Shown in pieces: positions 27,452 to 35,982 of a stretch of DNA of 64,000 nt. Source of the stretch: Leisingera sp. ANG-Vp (GTDB lineage: Bacteria > Pseudomonadota > Alphaproteobacteria > Rhodobacterales > Rhodobacteraceae). The stretch covers positions 1 through 64,000 of the forward strand of contig NZ_JWLD01000032.1 of assembly GCF_000813725.1 (NCBI RefSeq), read 5' to 3'. The notes beneath the pieces are model-generated. The model saw only the letters and a program-made list of their open reading frames with translations, was not told the DNA's origin and did no database searches. How positions within the stretch are numbered: the stretch's first letter is position 1; the number at the start of each line of letters is the position of its first letter. Both the position numbers and the translations under genes were made by a program.

Positions 27452-27796
27452 TCAGGAGTTTGCGCCAGCCGGTGCGGTTGCGTCGCTTAGTGTGCCGTAA
27501 AGGTCAAAAACTGTGTCCATCCGGGTCAGGCGGAAGACTTTCTCTACCATCGGAGTCAGCCCGGCGAGATCCAGCTTGCGGGCGCTGCCCAGCTGCTTCA
27601 TCGCGGCGACAATGGCGCCCAGCCCGCTGGAATCGATGAATTGCACGTCGGAGAGATCCAGGATGACCCGGTCCGGACCGCTTTCGGTTTCCGTGCGCAT
27701 GTCCTCCTTGAACTGGATGGCCATGGCGGCATCAATGCGCTCGGCATTGACTTTGACGATCTGTGCATCGTCCGTCATGGTGGTCGTCAGGCTCAT
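27452..27796 (-). CDS. STAS-domain anti-anti-sigma factor
   Basis: A 114-aa SpoIIAA/RsbV-like protein. The phosphorylation site loop VQFIDSSGLGAIVAAMK has Ser56-Ser57, matching the kinase target in the family. It would switch between free and RsbW-bound states. The ATG at 27796 follows GGGGGA; a longer frame to 27844 lacks support. It is the first gene of the two-gene operon and is divergent from the thiolase gene (95-bp gap). Confidence 0.9.
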   Translation of the reverse strand: MSLTTTMTDDAQIVKVNAERIDAAMAIQFKEDMRTETESGPDRVILDLSDVQFIDSSGLGAIVAAMKQLGSARKLDLAGLTPMVEKVFRLTRMDTVFDLYGTLSDATAPAGANS

Positions 27797-27891
27797 TTTT
27801 GTCCCCCGGGATGTAACGTCATTTGGCAGTACTCTAGACCGCAAAGCTTACTATTCTGTAGGTATTATTTGGACGATTGGAGGAAAATTGC

Positions 27892-29064
27892 ATGAAAGAT
27901 GTTGTTATCGCCGGAGCGGCCCGGACGCCGATGGGCGGGTTCCAGGGCATGTATGACGGGGTGACAGCAGCGGAGCTGGGCGGTGCCGCCATCCGGGCCG
28001 CGCTGGAAGGCGCCGGGGCTGCTTCTGTTGATGAGGTGCTGATGGGCTGCGTGCTGCCGGCTGGCCAGGGGCAGGCGCCTGCGCGCCAGGCGGGGTTTGC
28101 CGGGGGGCTTGGCGAAGACGTTCCCGCAACCACGCTTAACAAGATGTGCGGCTCGGGCATGAAGGCGGCGATGATCGCCTTTGACCAGATCGCGCTGGGC
28201 CATGCAGACACAATGATTGCCGGCGGCATGGAGAGCATGACAAACGCGCCCTATGTGCTGCCCAAGATGCGCGGCGGCGCCCGCATCGGCCATGGGCAGG
28301 TGATTGACCACATGTTCCTGGACGGGCTTGAGGATGCCTATGACAGAGGCCGGCTTATGGGCACCTTTGCCGAGGACTGCGCCGAGAAATTCCAGTTCAC
28401 CCGCGAAGCACAGGATGAATATGCGCTGAAATCTCTGGCCAATGCGCTGGAGGCGCAGGAGAGCGGCGCCTTTGACGGGGAAATCGCGGCGGTTACGGTG
28501 AAGACCCGCAAGGGCGAGGTAGTGACCGATTCAGATGAGCAGCCCAAATCTGCCCGTCCTGAAAAGATCCCCACACTGAAACCCGCCTTCCGCAAGGATG
28601 GCACTGTGACGGCGGCAAATGCCTCCTCCATTTCCGATGGTGCCGCGGCGCTGGTGCTGGCCTCGGCTGAGGCCGCCGAAGCGCAAGGTCTGCAGGTCCG
28701 TGCCCGCATTCTGGGCCACGCCAGCCACGCACAGGCACCAGGCTGGTTTACGACGGCGCCAGTGCCGGCTGCGCAAAAGCTGCTGAAAAACATCGGCTGG
28801 CAGGTGGAAGATGTCGACTTGTGGGAGGTGAACGAAGCCTTCGCAGTGGTACCAATGGCCTTCATGCATGAAATGGGTATCCCGCGGGACAAGGTGAACG
28901 TGAACGGCGGCGCCTGCGCGCTCGGCCATCCGATCGGCGCCTCCGGGGCGCGGATCATGGTCACTTTGCTGAATGCTTTGGAAAAGCGTGGCCTGAAACG
29001 GGGTGTGGCTGCCATCTGCATTGGCGGCGGCGAAGGCACGGCGATTGCGATTGAGCGGGTCTGA
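27892..29064 (+). CDS. acetyl-CoA acetyltransferase (thiolase)
   Basis: A 390-aa thiolase that condenses or cleaves acetyl-CoA/acetoacetyl-CoA. The nucleophilic Cys86 is in LNKMCGSGMKA. The other active-site motifs are VNEAFAVVPM, NVNGGACALGHPIGASGAR and the C-terminal Cys in AAICIGGGEG. The ATG at 27892 follows GGAGG eight bases upstream. Roseobacters have several thiolases; nothing nearby (no phaB or fad gene) tells polyhydroxybutyrate from degradative use. Confidence 0.93.
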   Translation: MKDVVIAGAARTPMGGFQGMYDGVTAAELGGAAIRAALEGAGAASVDEVLMGCVLPAGQGQAPARQAGFAGGLGEDVPATTLNKMCGSGMKAAMIAFDQIALGHADTMIAGGMESMTNAPYVLPKMRGGARIGHGQVIDHMFLDGLEDAYDRGRLMGTFAEDCAEKFQFTREAQDEYALKSLANALEAQESGAFDGEIAAVTVKTRKGEVVTDSDEQPKSARPEKIPTLKPAFRKDGTVTAANASSISDGAAALVLASAEAAEAQGLQVRARILGHASHAQAPGWFTTAPVPAAQKLLKNIGWQVEDVDLWEVNEAFAVVPMAFMHEMGIPRDKVNVNGGACALGHPIGASGARIMVTLLNALEKRGLKRGVAAICIGGGEGTAIAIERV

Positions 29065-29102
29065 GCGGCTTTCCTGTTGCCGCAAATATCCTCGGGGGTG
29101 AA

Positions 29103-29139
29103 TTGACCGTGAGGTCAAGAGGGGGCAGACAGCCCCCTC
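29103..29139 (+). other. two small hairpins in the msrC leader
   Basis: TTGACC/GGTCAA (29103-29108 with 29113-29118) and GAGGGGGC/GCCCCCTC (29119-29126 with 29132-29139) are perfect and adjacent, 24 bp before the next gene. There is no T run, so they may cap the thiolase transcript end rather than terminate. Confidence 0.4.
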
Positions 29140-29162
29140 AATACGTTGAAGGAGAGCTGTCC

Positions 29163-29618
29163 ATGCCGGCTGATTATGAAACCCTCGCCAAGACCATCGC
29201 GGCACTCACCGAAGGCGAAACGGATGAAGTGGCGCTGATGGCGACCGTCACCTGCGAAGTGCATCATTCGGACAGCCGTTTCGACTGGACCGGATTTTAC
29301 CGCGCGGTTGCACCGGAACTGCTGAAGATCGGCCCCTACCAGGGCGGCCACGGCTGCCTGCAGATCCCGTTTTCCCGCGGCGTCTGCGGCGCAGCGGCGC
29401 GCACCGGCGAGGTGCAGCTGGTGCCGGATGTGGAAGCTTTCCCCGGCCATATCGCCTGCGCCTCCTCGACCCGCTCGGAGCTGGTGCTGCCGGTTTGGAA
29501 CGGGCAGGGAAATCTGATCGGTGTCTTTGACATCGACAGCGATCAGCCGGATGCCTTCACCCAGGAGGATGCGGAGCAGCTGGCGGGGATCCTGGCCCAG
29601 GTGTTCGGCCGGTTGTGA
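29163..29618 (+). CDS. msrC: free methionine-(R)-sulfoxide reductase
   Basis: A 151-aa single GAF domain of the fRMsr family, which reduces free Met-R-sulfoxide with thioredoxin. The three conserved cysteines are Cys65, Cys75 and Cys99, in GCLQIPFSRGVCG and HIACASSTRSELVLP; spacings of 10 and 24 residues are the same as in E. coli fRMsr. DWTGFYR, IGPYQG and GVFDIDSD are also conserved. The ATG at 29163 follows AAGGAG. Confidence 0.93.
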   Translation: MPADYETLAKTIAALTEGETDEVALMATVTCEVHHSDSRFDWTGFYRAVAPELLKIGPYQGGHGCLQIPFSRGVCGAAARTGEVQLVPDVEAFPGHIACASSTRSELVLPVWNGQGNLIGVFDIDSDQPDAFTQEDAEQLAGILAQVFGRL

Positions 29619-29690
29619 TTCGGGACTGAAGGGGCTTGGCCCCTCGGCCTGGCGGCCTCACCCCAGGGTATTTGGAACCAGAAAGAAGCA

Positions 29691-29720
29691 GCCCGGCGCC
29701 TTTATGCGCTGGGTTTTTTC
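29691..29720 (+). terminator. rho-independent terminator after msrC
   Basis: Stem CCCGGCGC/GCGCTGGG (29692-29699 with 29706-29713, one G-T pair) and loop CTTTAT, followed by six Ts. It insulates the downstream XRE-cupin operon. Confidence 0.88.
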
Positions 29721-29736
29721 ATGGGGTGTCCCGGCC

Positions 29737-29783
29737 CGTGAAAAAATGCTTGGAAATTTCACGGATTCGGGGCATCGTGAAAA
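29737..29783 (+). promoter_or_regulatory. candidate operator, CGTGAAA inverted repeat plus a third half-site
   Basis: CGTGAAA (29737-29743) and TTTCACG (29757-29763) form a 7-bp inverted repeat with 13 bp between. A third copy, CGTGAAAA, lies at 29776-29783. All fall between the terminator and the start of the XRE-cupin regulator gene (29800), so autoregulation of the operon is likely. Confidence 0.55.
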
Positions 29784-29799
29784 ACGAGGAGATTTTTTC

Positions 29800-30387
29800 A
29801 TGGACGGGAGAGAGCTGGTGAACGACCAGGCGCTGGCAGCGGCCACATTGGGAGCGGACATCCGGGCCTTGCGCAAGGCGCGCGGGCTGACGCTGGCGGA
29901 TCTCGCCGCGGTGCTGAACCGCTCGGTCGGCTGGCTGAGCCAGGTGGAGCGGGACATGTCCGATCCTTCGATCTCCGACCTGCGCGAGCTGGCTGAGGCG
30001 CTGGGCGTGCCGATGTCGATGCTGTTTGCCCATTCCGAGGCGCCGGCCGAGGAGCATGGCTATGTGGTGCGTGCAGGCAGCCGCCGCCCAATGGGCTCGG
30101 GCGAGGAAGGTCTGATCGAAGAGCTGCTGTCGCCGGACCTGACCGACGAATTCGAGATGGTGCACTCCACCTTTCAGCCGAACTCGCGGATGCAGACCCC
30201 GGCGCACCGTCCGACGCAGGAAGTCGGCTACATGATCTCGGGCAAGCTGGACCTGCTGATCGGCGGCCGCGCCTTCACCGTTGGCCCGGGCGACAGCTTC
30301 CGGATCAAGCATGAACCCTATCAGTGGTCGAACCCTTATGACGCGCCCGCCGTGGCTGTCTGGGTCATCGCCCCGCCGGTCTACTGA
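29800..30387 (+). CDS. XRE-family regulator with C-terminal cupin
   Basis: A 195-aa transcription factor. Residues 18-72 form the helix-turn-helix (IRALRKARGLTLADLAAVLNRSVGWLSQVERDMSDPSISDLRELAEAL). Residues 120-190 form a small-molecule-binding cupin (PAHRPTQEVGYMISGKLDLLIGGRAFTVGPGDSF). This layout is common in regulators of amine, amino-acid and DMSP catabolism. The ATG follows GAGGAG. The gene is the first of a compact operon with lysE-like, GFA and demethylase genes (gaps of 1, -4 and 15 bp), so it probably controls them. Confidence 0.92.
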   Translation: MDGRELVNDQALAAATLGADIRALRKARGLTLADLAAVLNRSVGWLSQVERDMSDPSISDLRELAEALGVPMSMLFAHSEAPAEEHGYVVRAGSRRPMGSGEEGLIEELLSPDLTDEFEMVHSTFQPNSRMQTPAHRPTQEVGYMISGKLDLLIGGRAFTVGPGDSFRIKHEPYQWSNPYDAPAVAVWVIAPPVY

Positions 30388-30388
30388 C

Positions 30389-31018
30389 ATGAGCTTTGAG
30401 GCCTGGACCATATTCGCACTGTTCTGGGTGGTCTTTGTGACCACGCCGGGTCCCAATGCCGTCAATTGCATCTCCAATGGCATGGCGCTGGGGTTCCCAA
30501 AGGCGATGGCGGGCGTGCTGGCCATCCTGACGCAGGCGTCGGTCTTCCTGATCCTCTCCGCCCTTGGCGTGACGGCCCTGATTGCGGCCTCTCCTGCCGG
30601 GTTCCTGATCGCCAAGATTGCCGGTGCTGGCTTTCTGATCTGGATGGGGGTGCGCGGCTGGATCAATGCGGCCCGTCCGGCCCCGGCGGCAGAGCGGCCA
30701 GCCCGGCATGTCTATCTGCACGCGCTGGCGGTGGCGGTGATCAATCCCAAAAGCGTGGCAGGCTACCTAGCGGCATTCTCGCAGTTCGTGCAGCCCGGGG
30801 TTCCGGTCTGGGAGCAGATGGCCGTGATCATGCCGACCGCGCTGGTCATCACCGGACTCAGCTACAGCGGTTTCACCGCTCTGGGCGCAGGCCTTGGCCG
30901 TGCGGCCATGAGGGCCGTGTTCAACACTTGGCTGCGCCGGGCCATGGCGCTGTGCTTTATCATCTACGGCGTGCTGCTGGGCACCAGCGCTGCGCCTCAG
31001 CTGGAGACTGCACGATGA
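30389..31018 (+). CDS. LysE-family amino-acid exporter
   Basis: A 209-aa membrane protein with about six hydrophobic helices. The LysE/RhtB signature is seen at the N-terminus (FALFWVVFVTTPGPNAVNCISNGMALG) and in the middle (HALAVAVINPKSVAGYLAAFSQFV). It starts two bases after the upstream stop and overlaps the next gene by four bases (ATGA). In this operon it could export glycine-related or methylated amino compounds that build up during demethylation; that is inference. Confidence 0.9.
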   Translation: MSFEAWTIFALFWVVFVTTPGPNAVNCISNGMALGFPKAMAGVLAILTQASVFLILSALGVTALIAASPAGFLIAKIAGAGFLIWMGVRGWINAARPAPAAERPARHVYLHALAVAVINPKSVAGYLAAFSQFVQPGVPVWEQMAVIMPTALVITGLSYSGFTALGAGLGRAAMRAVFNTWLRRAMALCFIIYGVLLGTSAAPQLETAR

Positions 31019-31386
31019 TCAAAGGTTCCTGCCTCTGCGGCGACATCCGTTTTGAAACTGCGGCCAAGCCGCAAGGCGCGTCCATGTGCCATTGCAGCCA
31101 GTGCCGCAAGCAATCGGGCGGCATCTGGTCCTCGGCCTATGTCAAGGACAGCGAGCTGACCATCACCGGCCCCGTCAGCTGGTATGAAGCCAGCCCTAAT
31201 GCCAAACGCGGCAGCTGCCCGCGCTGCGGCTCCTTCCTGTTCTGGAAGGCGCATGACGAAGACACCACCAGCTTTGCGCTTGGCGCCGTCGACGGCGCCA
31301 CCGGGATGAAGATCGAAAAGCACATCTTCACCGCCAGCAAAGGCGATTTTTACGAGATTGCGGACGGCGTGCCGCAAAAGGACTGA
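31015..31386 (+). CDS. GFA-family (glutathione-dependent formaldehyde-activating-like) protein
   Basis: A 123-aa zinc protein of the GFA fold. Zinc-site cysteines are complete: Cys6 and Cys8 (GSCLCGDIRFE), Cys25, Cys27 and Cys30 (CHCSQCRK), and Cys68 and Cys71 (CPRCGSFLF). Founding member Gfa was proposed to speed formaldehyde plus glutathione addition. Its place directly before a methyl-group oxidase that can release formaldehyde fits that idea, though most GFA proteins have no proven activity. Confidence 0.9.
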   Translation: MIKGSCLCGDIRFETAAKPQGASMCHCSQCRKQSGGIWSSAYVKDSELTITGPVSWYEASPNAKRGSCPRCGSFLFWKAHDEDTTSFALGAVDGATGMKIEKHIFTASKGDFYEIADGVPQKD

Positions 31387-31401
31387 GACTAGGGAGCTAT
31401 C

Positions 31402-33849
31402 ATGTCTGATTTTCCAACCAAGGCCCGCGTGGTCATCATCGGCGGCGGCGTTGTCGGCTGCTCGTCGCTCTTTCACCTGGCCAAGAAGGGCTGGACCGAT
31501 TGTGTGCTGCTGGAGAAGAACGAGCTGACTGCCGGCTCGACCTGGCACGCGGCCGGCAACGTGCCGACCTTCTCGACCTCCTGGGCGATCATGAACATGC
31601 AGCGCTACTCGACCGAGCTGTATTCGGGCCTGGCCGAAGAGGTCGACTACCCGATGAACTACCATGTTTCGGGCTCGATCCGTCTGGCGCACAGCAAAGA
31701 GCGGATGCAGGAATTCGAACGCGCGATGTCCATGGGCCGCTACCAGGGTATCCCGATGGAGATGTGGACCCCGGAAGAAACCAAGGAGCACTATCCGTTC
31801 CTGGAGACCCATGACCTGGCAGGGGTTCTCTACGACCCGACCGATGGCGACATCGACCCGGCACAGCTGACCCAGGCCCTGGCCAAGGGTGCGCGCGACA
31901 TGGGCGCGAAGATCCTGCGCTTCACCCCGGCGACCGGTGTGACCCAGCACGAAGACGGCACCTGGACCGTGCACACCGAAAAGGGCGACATCGACTGCGA
32001 CTATGTGGTGAACGCCGCCGGTTACTACGCGCAGCGCGTGGGTGAGATGTTCAAGCCCTACGGCGGCCGGACCGTGCCTGCCATGGTGATGGAGCACCAG
32101 TATCTGCTGACCGAACAGATCCCCGAGGTCGAAGCCTGGTCCAAGGAGCACGGCGGCAAGCTGCCCCTGATCCGCGACGTGGACGTGTCCTACTACCTGC
32201 GTCAGGAAAAGCACGGCTACAACCTCGGCCCGTACGAGCCGAACTGCAAAGGCCACTGGCTGACCGAAGACGATCCGATGCCCGAGGACTTCTCGTTCCA
32301 GCTGTGGCAGGAAGATCTGGACCGGATCGAGGACATCGTCACCGATGCCATGGAGCGGGTGCCGCTGATGGCCTCCTCCGGTGTTTCCAGCGTCATCAAC
32401 GGCCCGATCCCCTATGCCCCCGACGGCCTGCCGATGATCGGCCCGATGCCCGGCGTTGCAAACGCGTTTGAGGCCCACAGCTTCACCTTCGGCATTGCCC
32501 AGGGCGGCGGCGCCGGCAAGGTGCTGGCCGAATGGATCGTCGATGGCGCGACCGAGTGGGATATGTGGGCGGTCGATCCGCGCCGCTACACCGATTACAC
32601 CGACCAGGACTACTGCAACCAGAAGGGTATGGAGGTCTATGGCAACGAATACGCCATGCACTTCCCGCACCACGAATGGCCGGCTGCACGGGACAAGAAG
32701 GTCAGCCAGGTGCATGCGCAGATCAAAGAGCTGGGCGGCGTGATGGGTGCCTACAACGGCTGGGAACGCGCCAACTGGTTTGCGCAGGCCGGTGACGACA
32801 CCTCGGAAGAGGCCACGCACACCTGGGGCCGCTCCGGCCCGTGGCAGCAGCGCATCAAGGAAGAATGCGAAGCGGTCCGCGACGGCGTCGGCGTGCTGGA
32901 CCTGCCGGGCTTCTCGCGCTTCAACCTGGAAGGCGAAGGTGCAGCGGAATTCCTGCGCGGCCTGGTGACCGGCGGCCTGCCGAAAGTGGGCCGGATGAAC
33001 CTGGTCTACTTCTCGGACGACCGCGGCCGCATCCTGACCGAGATGTCCTGTGTCCGTCATGGCGAAGACCACTTCACCATGATCACCGCAGGCTCGGCCC
33101 AGTGGCACGACTTCGAGATCCTGAAGAAGGCGCTGCCCGCAGGCCTGACCCTGACCGACCGCACCACCGAGTTCGCGACCATGATCGTCACTGGTCCGAA
33201 ATCGCGTGAGCTGTTCGCTGGCATCTCCGACGCCGATCTGTCGCTGGGCTGGCTGACCCACCAGGAAGCCACCGTCGCAGGCAAGCCCGCCTTCCTGGCG
33301 CGCGTATCCTACGCCGGTGAACTGGGTTGGGAAGTCCACTGCGCCAACGAGCACCAGGGTGAGATCTACGCAGCGCTGATCGAAGGCGGCGCCAAGCCGT
33401 TCGGCATGTACGCGCTGAACTCCTTGCGGATCGAAAAGGGCTACCGCACCTGGAAGGGCGATCTGTCGACTGACTACTCCCTGCTCGAAGGCGGGCTGGA
33501 GCGTTTCGTCAAGCTGGACAAGCCGCAGGACTTCCCGGGCAAGGCTGCAATTCAGAACGAAAAGCAGCAGGGCGTGAAGAAGACCTTCGTCACCCTGATC
33601 GTCGAAGCCGGCGATGCCGATGCGCCTTACATGTCCTGCATCTGGAAAGACGGCGAGATCGTGGGCGAGACTACTTCGGGCGACTGGGGCTACCGTGTGA
33701 ACGCCTCCATCGCGCTGGGCATGGTGCGTCCTGAGCTGGCAGAGCCGGGCACCGAGCTGGAGGTCGAGATCTACGGGCAGAAATGCCGTGCGGTGGTTCA
33801 GAAAGACGAACCGCTGTGGGATCCGGCCAACGAGCGCCTGCGCGCCTGA
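31402..33849 (+). CDS. GcvT-type FAD-dependent dimethylglycine/sarcosine dehydrogenase-like protein
   Basis: An 815-aa two-part enzyme. The N-terminal half is a DAO-type flavin domain with VVIIGGGVVGCSSLFHLAKKG and the probable covalent-FAD His49 in AGSTWHAAG. The C-terminal half (about 430-810) is GcvT-like and would bind tetrahydrofolate to trap the methyl carbon as methylene-THF. Relatives oxidise dimethylglycine or sarcosine. It ends the XRE-cupin operon, and a BHMT gene follows 123 bp later. It is a divergent paralogue of the gene at 35983 with the same N-terminal pattern, so the two probably take different methylamine substrates. Confidence 0.92.
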   Translation: MSDFPTKARVVIIGGGVVGCSSLFHLAKKGWTDCVLLEKNELTAGSTWHAAGNVPTFSTSWAIMNMQRYSTELYSGLAEEVDYPMNYHVSGSIRLAHSKERMQEFERAMSMGRYQGIPMEMWTPEETKEHYPFLETHDLAGVLYDPTDGDIDPAQLTQALAKGARDMGAKILRFTPATGVTQHEDGTWTVHTEKGDIDCDYVVNAAGYYAQRVGEMFKPYGGRTVPAMVMEHQYLLTEQIPEVEAWSKEHGGKLPLIRDVDVSYYLRQEKHGYNLGPYEPNCKGHWLTEDDPMPEDFSFQLWQEDLDRIEDIVTDAMERVPLMASSGVSSVINGPIPYAPDGLPMIGPMPGVANAFEAHSFTFGIAQGGGAGKVLAEWIVDGATEWDMWAVDPRRYTDYTDQDYCNQKGMEVYGNEYAMHFPHHEWPAARDKKVSQVHAQIKELGGVMGAYNGWERANWFAQAGDDTSEEATHTWGRSGPWQQRIKEECEAVRDGVGVLDLPGFSRFNLEGEGAAEFLRGLVTGGLPKVGRMNLVYFSDDRGRILTEMSCVRHGEDHFTMITAGSAQWHDFEILKKALPAGLTLTDRTTEFATMIVTGPKSRELFAGISDADLSLGWLTHQEATVAGKPAFLARVSYAGELGWEVHCANEHQGEIYAALIEGGAKPFGMYALNSLRIEKGYRTWKGDLSTDYSLLEGGLERFVKLDKPQDFPGKAAIQNEKQQGVKKTFVTLIVEAGDADAPYMSCIWKDGEIVGETTSGDWGYRVNASIALGMVRPELAEPGTELEVEIYGQKCRAVVQKDEPLWDPANERLRA

Positions 33850-33972
33850 TAACGGGCAAAGACCCGGGCTGTTACAGGCCCGGGCTCATGCTCTGGCAAA
33901 AGACAGCCTGCGCCGCCGGATCGTTTCATGTATCCTGGCGGCGCAGGCGCTCCAAGGAAAGGTCACTGTGTT

Positions 33973-34869
33973 ATGGCTGAGATCACGCTTCTGGATGGCT
34001 CGATCGGGCAGGAGGTTGTCAAACGGTCGGGCGACCGGGCAACGCCCTTGTGGTCCACGTCGGTGATGATCGAAAAGCCCGAGGTGGTGGGCAGCGTCCA
34101 TGCCGACTACTTCGCCGCCGGTGCCACTGTTGCGACGATGAACACCTATGCGGTGCTGCGCGACCGCCTGGTCCGCGCCGGTATCGAAGAGTATTTCGAA
34201 GAATTGCTGACCAAGGCAGCCACCCAGGCCGCCGCCGCCCGCGAAACCCATGGCGCGGGACGTGTCGCAGCCTCGCTTGGCCCGCTGATTGCCTCCTACC
34301 GCCCTGACATCTGCCCTCCGGCGGAGGAGGCGGAACAGGCCTATGCCGAGCTGGTTCAGCTGCTGGACGCAAATGCGGACCTCTTCCTGATCGAAACCGT
34401 CTCCTCGCTGGAGCAGGGCAAGGGCGCGCTGCTGGGCTGCGCGGGCACGGACAAACCCGTCTGGCTGGCGGCGTCTGTCTCGGATGAGGACGGCACCTTG
34501 CTGCGCTCCGGTGAACCCTTGGAAGATCTCGCCCCGCTGATCGAAGAGTTCCAGCCCGAGGCGGTGCTGCTCAACTGCTCCCGCCCTGAGGTGATTGGTT
34601 CGGGACTGGAGATCGTGAAAGCTTTCGGCAGGCCATTTGGCGCCTATGCCAATGGCTTCACCCGGATTTCCAAAGGTTTCCTCAAGGATGCCCCCACTGT
34701 GGACGCGCTGGAACAGCGCCAGGACCTGGGGCCGGAAGCCTATGCGGAATTTGCGATGGGCTGGGTTGGCCAGGGCGCCAGTATCGTGGGCGGCTGCTGC
34801 GAGGTTGGCCCGGACCACATCGCCGAATTGGCCCGCCAGCTGCGCGCGGCCGGGCACCGGATCGTCTGA
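33973..34869 (+). CDS. betaine-homocysteine S-methyltransferase-like protein
   Basis: A 298-aa TIM-barrel methyltransferase with the zinc triad Cys202 (VLLNCSRPEV) and Cys275-Cys276 (VGGCCEVGPDH), as in BHMT and other homocysteine methyltransferases. LLDGSIGQEVVKRSG is the N-terminal family motif. With two dimethylglycine/sarcosine-type dehydrogenases and a GbdR-like regulator around it, glycine betaine is the most likely methyl donor, giving dimethylglycine and methionine. The ATG at 33973 has AAGGAAAGG upstream; the frame opens earlier without support. Confidence 0.9.
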   Translation: MAEITLLDGSIGQEVVKRSGDRATPLWSTSVMIEKPEVVGSVHADYFAAGATVATMNTYAVLRDRLVRAGIEEYFEELLTKAATQAAAARETHGAGRVAASLGPLIASYRPDICPPAEEAEQAYAELVQLLDANADLFLIETVSSLEQGKGALLGCAGTDKPVWLAASVSDEDGTLLRSGEPLEDLAPLIEEFQPEAVLLNCSRPEVIGSGLEIVKAFGRPFGAYANGFTRISKGFLKDAPTVDALEQRQDLGPEAYAEFAMGWVGQGASIVGGCCEVGPDHIAELARQLRAAGHRIV

Positions 34870-34885
34870 CGAAAGGGGGATCAGC

Positions 34886-35899
34886 ATGGCAACTTCGGAA
34901 AAACTCAAGGTTTCGGATCCGGGCCGGGTCTGGACCATAGACATCGTGGTCTGCGAAGGCTTTGTGCTGACCGAGATGTCGGCCGTGGTCGAAGTGCTGC
35001 GGATTGCCAACCGGGTGCTGGCCCAGCCGCCGTTCAAATGGACCATGCGCTCTCTGCAAGGCGGGCGCGTTGGCTGCAAGGCGGGCCTCAGCGTTGATAC
35101 CGAGCCTTTTGCGACCAAGCCTGACGCTGATTTTGCCTTCTTCCTTGGCAACTCCGATCCGGACCACCCGGGGCTTTCCATGGGCCGCACAATTTCCAGC
35201 TACACCTCGCGCGGCGGCAAGGTCTATCTGCTGGCCGAGGCCGCTGCCCGCTACATCCGCGACCAGGGCGGTGCTGCCGGGCGGCTGACCACCCATTGGG
35301 AAAACTCGGCCCTGCTGCGTGAACGCATGGGGCTGAATGACGCCAGCCATGCGCTGGCCAGCGAGGACGGGCTGGTCGTCACCTGCGCGGGCATGGGTTC
35401 CACCGTCGATATCGTGCTGGCGCTGGTCGGACGGTTGACCTCAGCGGCGGCGCAGATGACCGTTGGCAACATCATGCTGCACGAACAGGTGCGCGACTTC
35501 TCCTCGCTGCAGCCTTTTGCCGGCGCCAAGCCGACGATCACCGGCGACAGCGATCTGGACCACTGCATCCGCATCATGCAGGACAACATCGAAGAGCCGG
35601 TGCCGATCAGCGAAATTGTTGATGAACTTGGCATTTCTACCCGTTCGCTCGAGCGCAAGTTCAAAACCTTCCTGGGCACCACCCCCAACGGCTTCTACCG
35701 TGAAATGCGCCTGTCCAAGGCCAACAACCTCCTGCTGAACACCACCATGAGCGTGCGGGAAATCGGCCTTGCCTGCGGCTTCCCGAATGGATTCTCCAGC
35801 CTTTACAAGAGCTTCTTCGGAATCACCCCCTTTGTCCTGCGCAAACGCCGCCGGCTGGGGGAAGACGGCCCCGAAAATATCCTTAAGGCCGGAGAATAG
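34886..35899 (+). CDS. GATase-like/AraC-family regulator (GbdR-like)
   Basis: A 337-aa GlxA-type regulator. Residues 15-200 form a DJ-1/PfpI-like ligand domain (IDIVVCEGFVLTEMSAVVEVLRIANRV...). Residues about 235-325 carry two AraC helix-turn-helix motifs (PISEIVDELGISTRSLERKFKTFLG and MSVREIGLACGFPNGFSSLYKSFFG). This layout matches GbdR, the glycine-betaine/dimethylglycine sensor of Pseudomonas, and the neighbours support the same ligand. The start at 34886 has AAGGGGGA upstream. It lies 16 bp after the methyltransferase gene, so they probably share a transcript. Confidence 0.9.
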   Translation: MATSEKLKVSDPGRVWTIDIVVCEGFVLTEMSAVVEVLRIANRVLAQPPFKWTMRSLQGGRVGCKAGLSVDTEPFATKPDADFAFFLGNSDPDHPGLSMGRTISSYTSRGGKVYLLAEAAARYIRDQGGAAGRLTTHWENSALLRERMGLNDASHALASEDGLVVTCAGMGSTVDIVLALVGRLTSAAAQMTVGNIMLHEQVRDFSSLQPFAGAKPTITGDSDLDHCIRIMQDNIEEPVPISEIVDELGISTRSLERKFKTFLGTTPNGFYREMRLSKANNLLLNTTMSVREIGLACGFPNGFSSLYKSFFGITPFVLRKRRRLGEDGPENILKAGE

Positions 35900-35982
35900 C
35901 TCTGGAAGCCTGACGCTTTTGATGCATTTTTCGCCGTCTATTCGTGATAATCAGGCGCAAATACTCATTCTGGAGCGATGAC

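Noticed and set aside
30997-33354. 785-codon open frame antisense to the first FAD demethylase gene
   Set aside because: Same phase relation as the previous case, no recognisable domain, low-complexity His/Val/Gly-rich translation.
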